DNA of 11,915 nt from the NCBI GenBank assembly GCA_964349675.1, contig CAYGHD010000016.1:1-11915 (forward strand), in the 5' to 3' direction. The position numbers and the translations under genes are program-made. The DNA comes from GWA1-54-10 sp964349675 (lineage in GTDB: Bacteria; Patescibacteriota; Minisyncoccia; Phycocordibacterales; SBAW01). Each line of letters opens with the position of its first letter. Within the stretch, counting starts at the first letter, position 1. The notes below the pieces were generated by a model. The model ran no database searches. It worked only from the letters and a program-made list of their open reading frames with translations, and was not told the origin of the DNA. Of the stretch, positions 11,746-11,915 are shown piece by piece.

Positions 11746-11774
11746 TTGTCTAAGTTGGTTATTTATTGTATTAA
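11746..11774 (+). promoter_or_regulatory. Possible promoter of topA
   Basis: TTGTCT (11746-11751), a 17-bp spacer and TATTAA (11769-11774). The RNA start would be about 5 nt before the ATG; an AAAAGG sequence lies in between. The boxes are not strong matches. Confidence 0.4.
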
Positions 11775-11785
11775 TAAAAGGCACA

Positions 11786-11915
11786 ATGAAACTCGTTATT
11801 GTTGAGTCGCCCGCAAAGGCAAAGACTATAGAGAAGTACATGTCCAGTATGGGGGATGGTGATTTTGTGGTGCGCGCCTCTGTGGGCCACGTGCGTGACC
11901 TACCCAAGAGCAACA
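11786..11915 (+). CDS. topA: DNA topoisomerase I, N-terminal part
   Basis: A type IA topoisomerase relaxes negative supercoils. The gene runs off the right edge after 43 codons. The beginning MKLVIVESPAKAKTIEKYM is the start of the Toprim domain, with E7 as the conserved catalytic glutamate. SVGHVRDLPKSN follows, the standard motif of the family. The ATG at 11786 gives exactly the usual N-terminus. An AAAAGG sequence lies 4-9 nt upstream. Between the preceding terminator and this gene (11683-11785) I see only the weak promoter. Confidence 0.95.
   Translation, partial: MKLVIVESPAKAKTIEKYMSSMGDGDFVVRASVGHVRDLPKSN

Noticed and set aside
1..11915. CRISPR array
   Set aside because: No set of short regularly spaced repeats is present; the tRNA-derived repeats are only three and irregularly spaced.

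Overview
The window looks like a chromosomal segment of an ultra-small bacterium of the Candidate Phyla Radiation (Patescibacteria, probably a Parcubacteria/Paceibacteria lineage). The basis is an inference: short, streamlined versions of housekeeping proteins (a DnaX without zinc module or tau tail, a DprA reduced to its Rossmann core plus winged helix, a SerRS with divergent active-site loops), many small membrane proteins of unnamed families, a tRNA without encoded CCA, and very short 5' leaders. The code is standard: every main gene reads through in the standard table, and TGA is used as a stop (dprA).

Left part (1-2306), accessory. On the minus strand lie a partial gene with a homing-endonuclease-associated repeat and a nuclease-like domain (1-449), a DUF91/NucS-like nuclease fused to a DUF5655-type C-terminus (514-1425), and a small double-CxxC zinc-ribbon protein (1613-1954). 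They lie downstream of tRNA-Gln(UUG) (2236-2306). The 3' end of this tRNA is repeated twice further downstream (about 2001-2018 and 1564-1578). One copy also carries a second version of the tRNA terminator (a 60-bp direct repeat, 53/60 identical). A cluster of three strong hairpins (2041-2157) lies between tRNA and first copy. The layout resembles cassettes stacked at a tRNA 3' end, or the remains of repeated site-specific integration, and is the most unusual part of the window.

Middle part (2392-8328), core-like. A 7-TM PQ-loop-like protein (+) is followed by a long minus-strand run. In transcription order this is FtsQ/DivIB, tRNA-dihydrouridine synthase, orotate phosphoribosyltransferase (pyrE), two small membrane proteins, DnaX, an exported cytochrome b5-like protein and a DoxX-like protein. 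Most of these genes have a TATACT-type -10 box only 6-8 nt upstream of the ATG, so their mRNAs should be leaderless or nearly so.

Right part (8373-11915). A plus-strand gene of a two-part protein (8431-8922) has a consensus promoter and its own terminator. Next are serS (-) and dprA (+), divergent from overlapping promoters, an orphan gene (11193-11645), again with promoter, ribosome binding site and terminator, and the first 43 codons of topA. The dprA-topA neighbourhood is common in bacteria. Three genes (pyrE, 8431, 11193) have a conventional promoter with spacer, a Shine-Dalgarno leader and a strong intrinsic terminator; most others do not. This suggests two expression styles in one genome.
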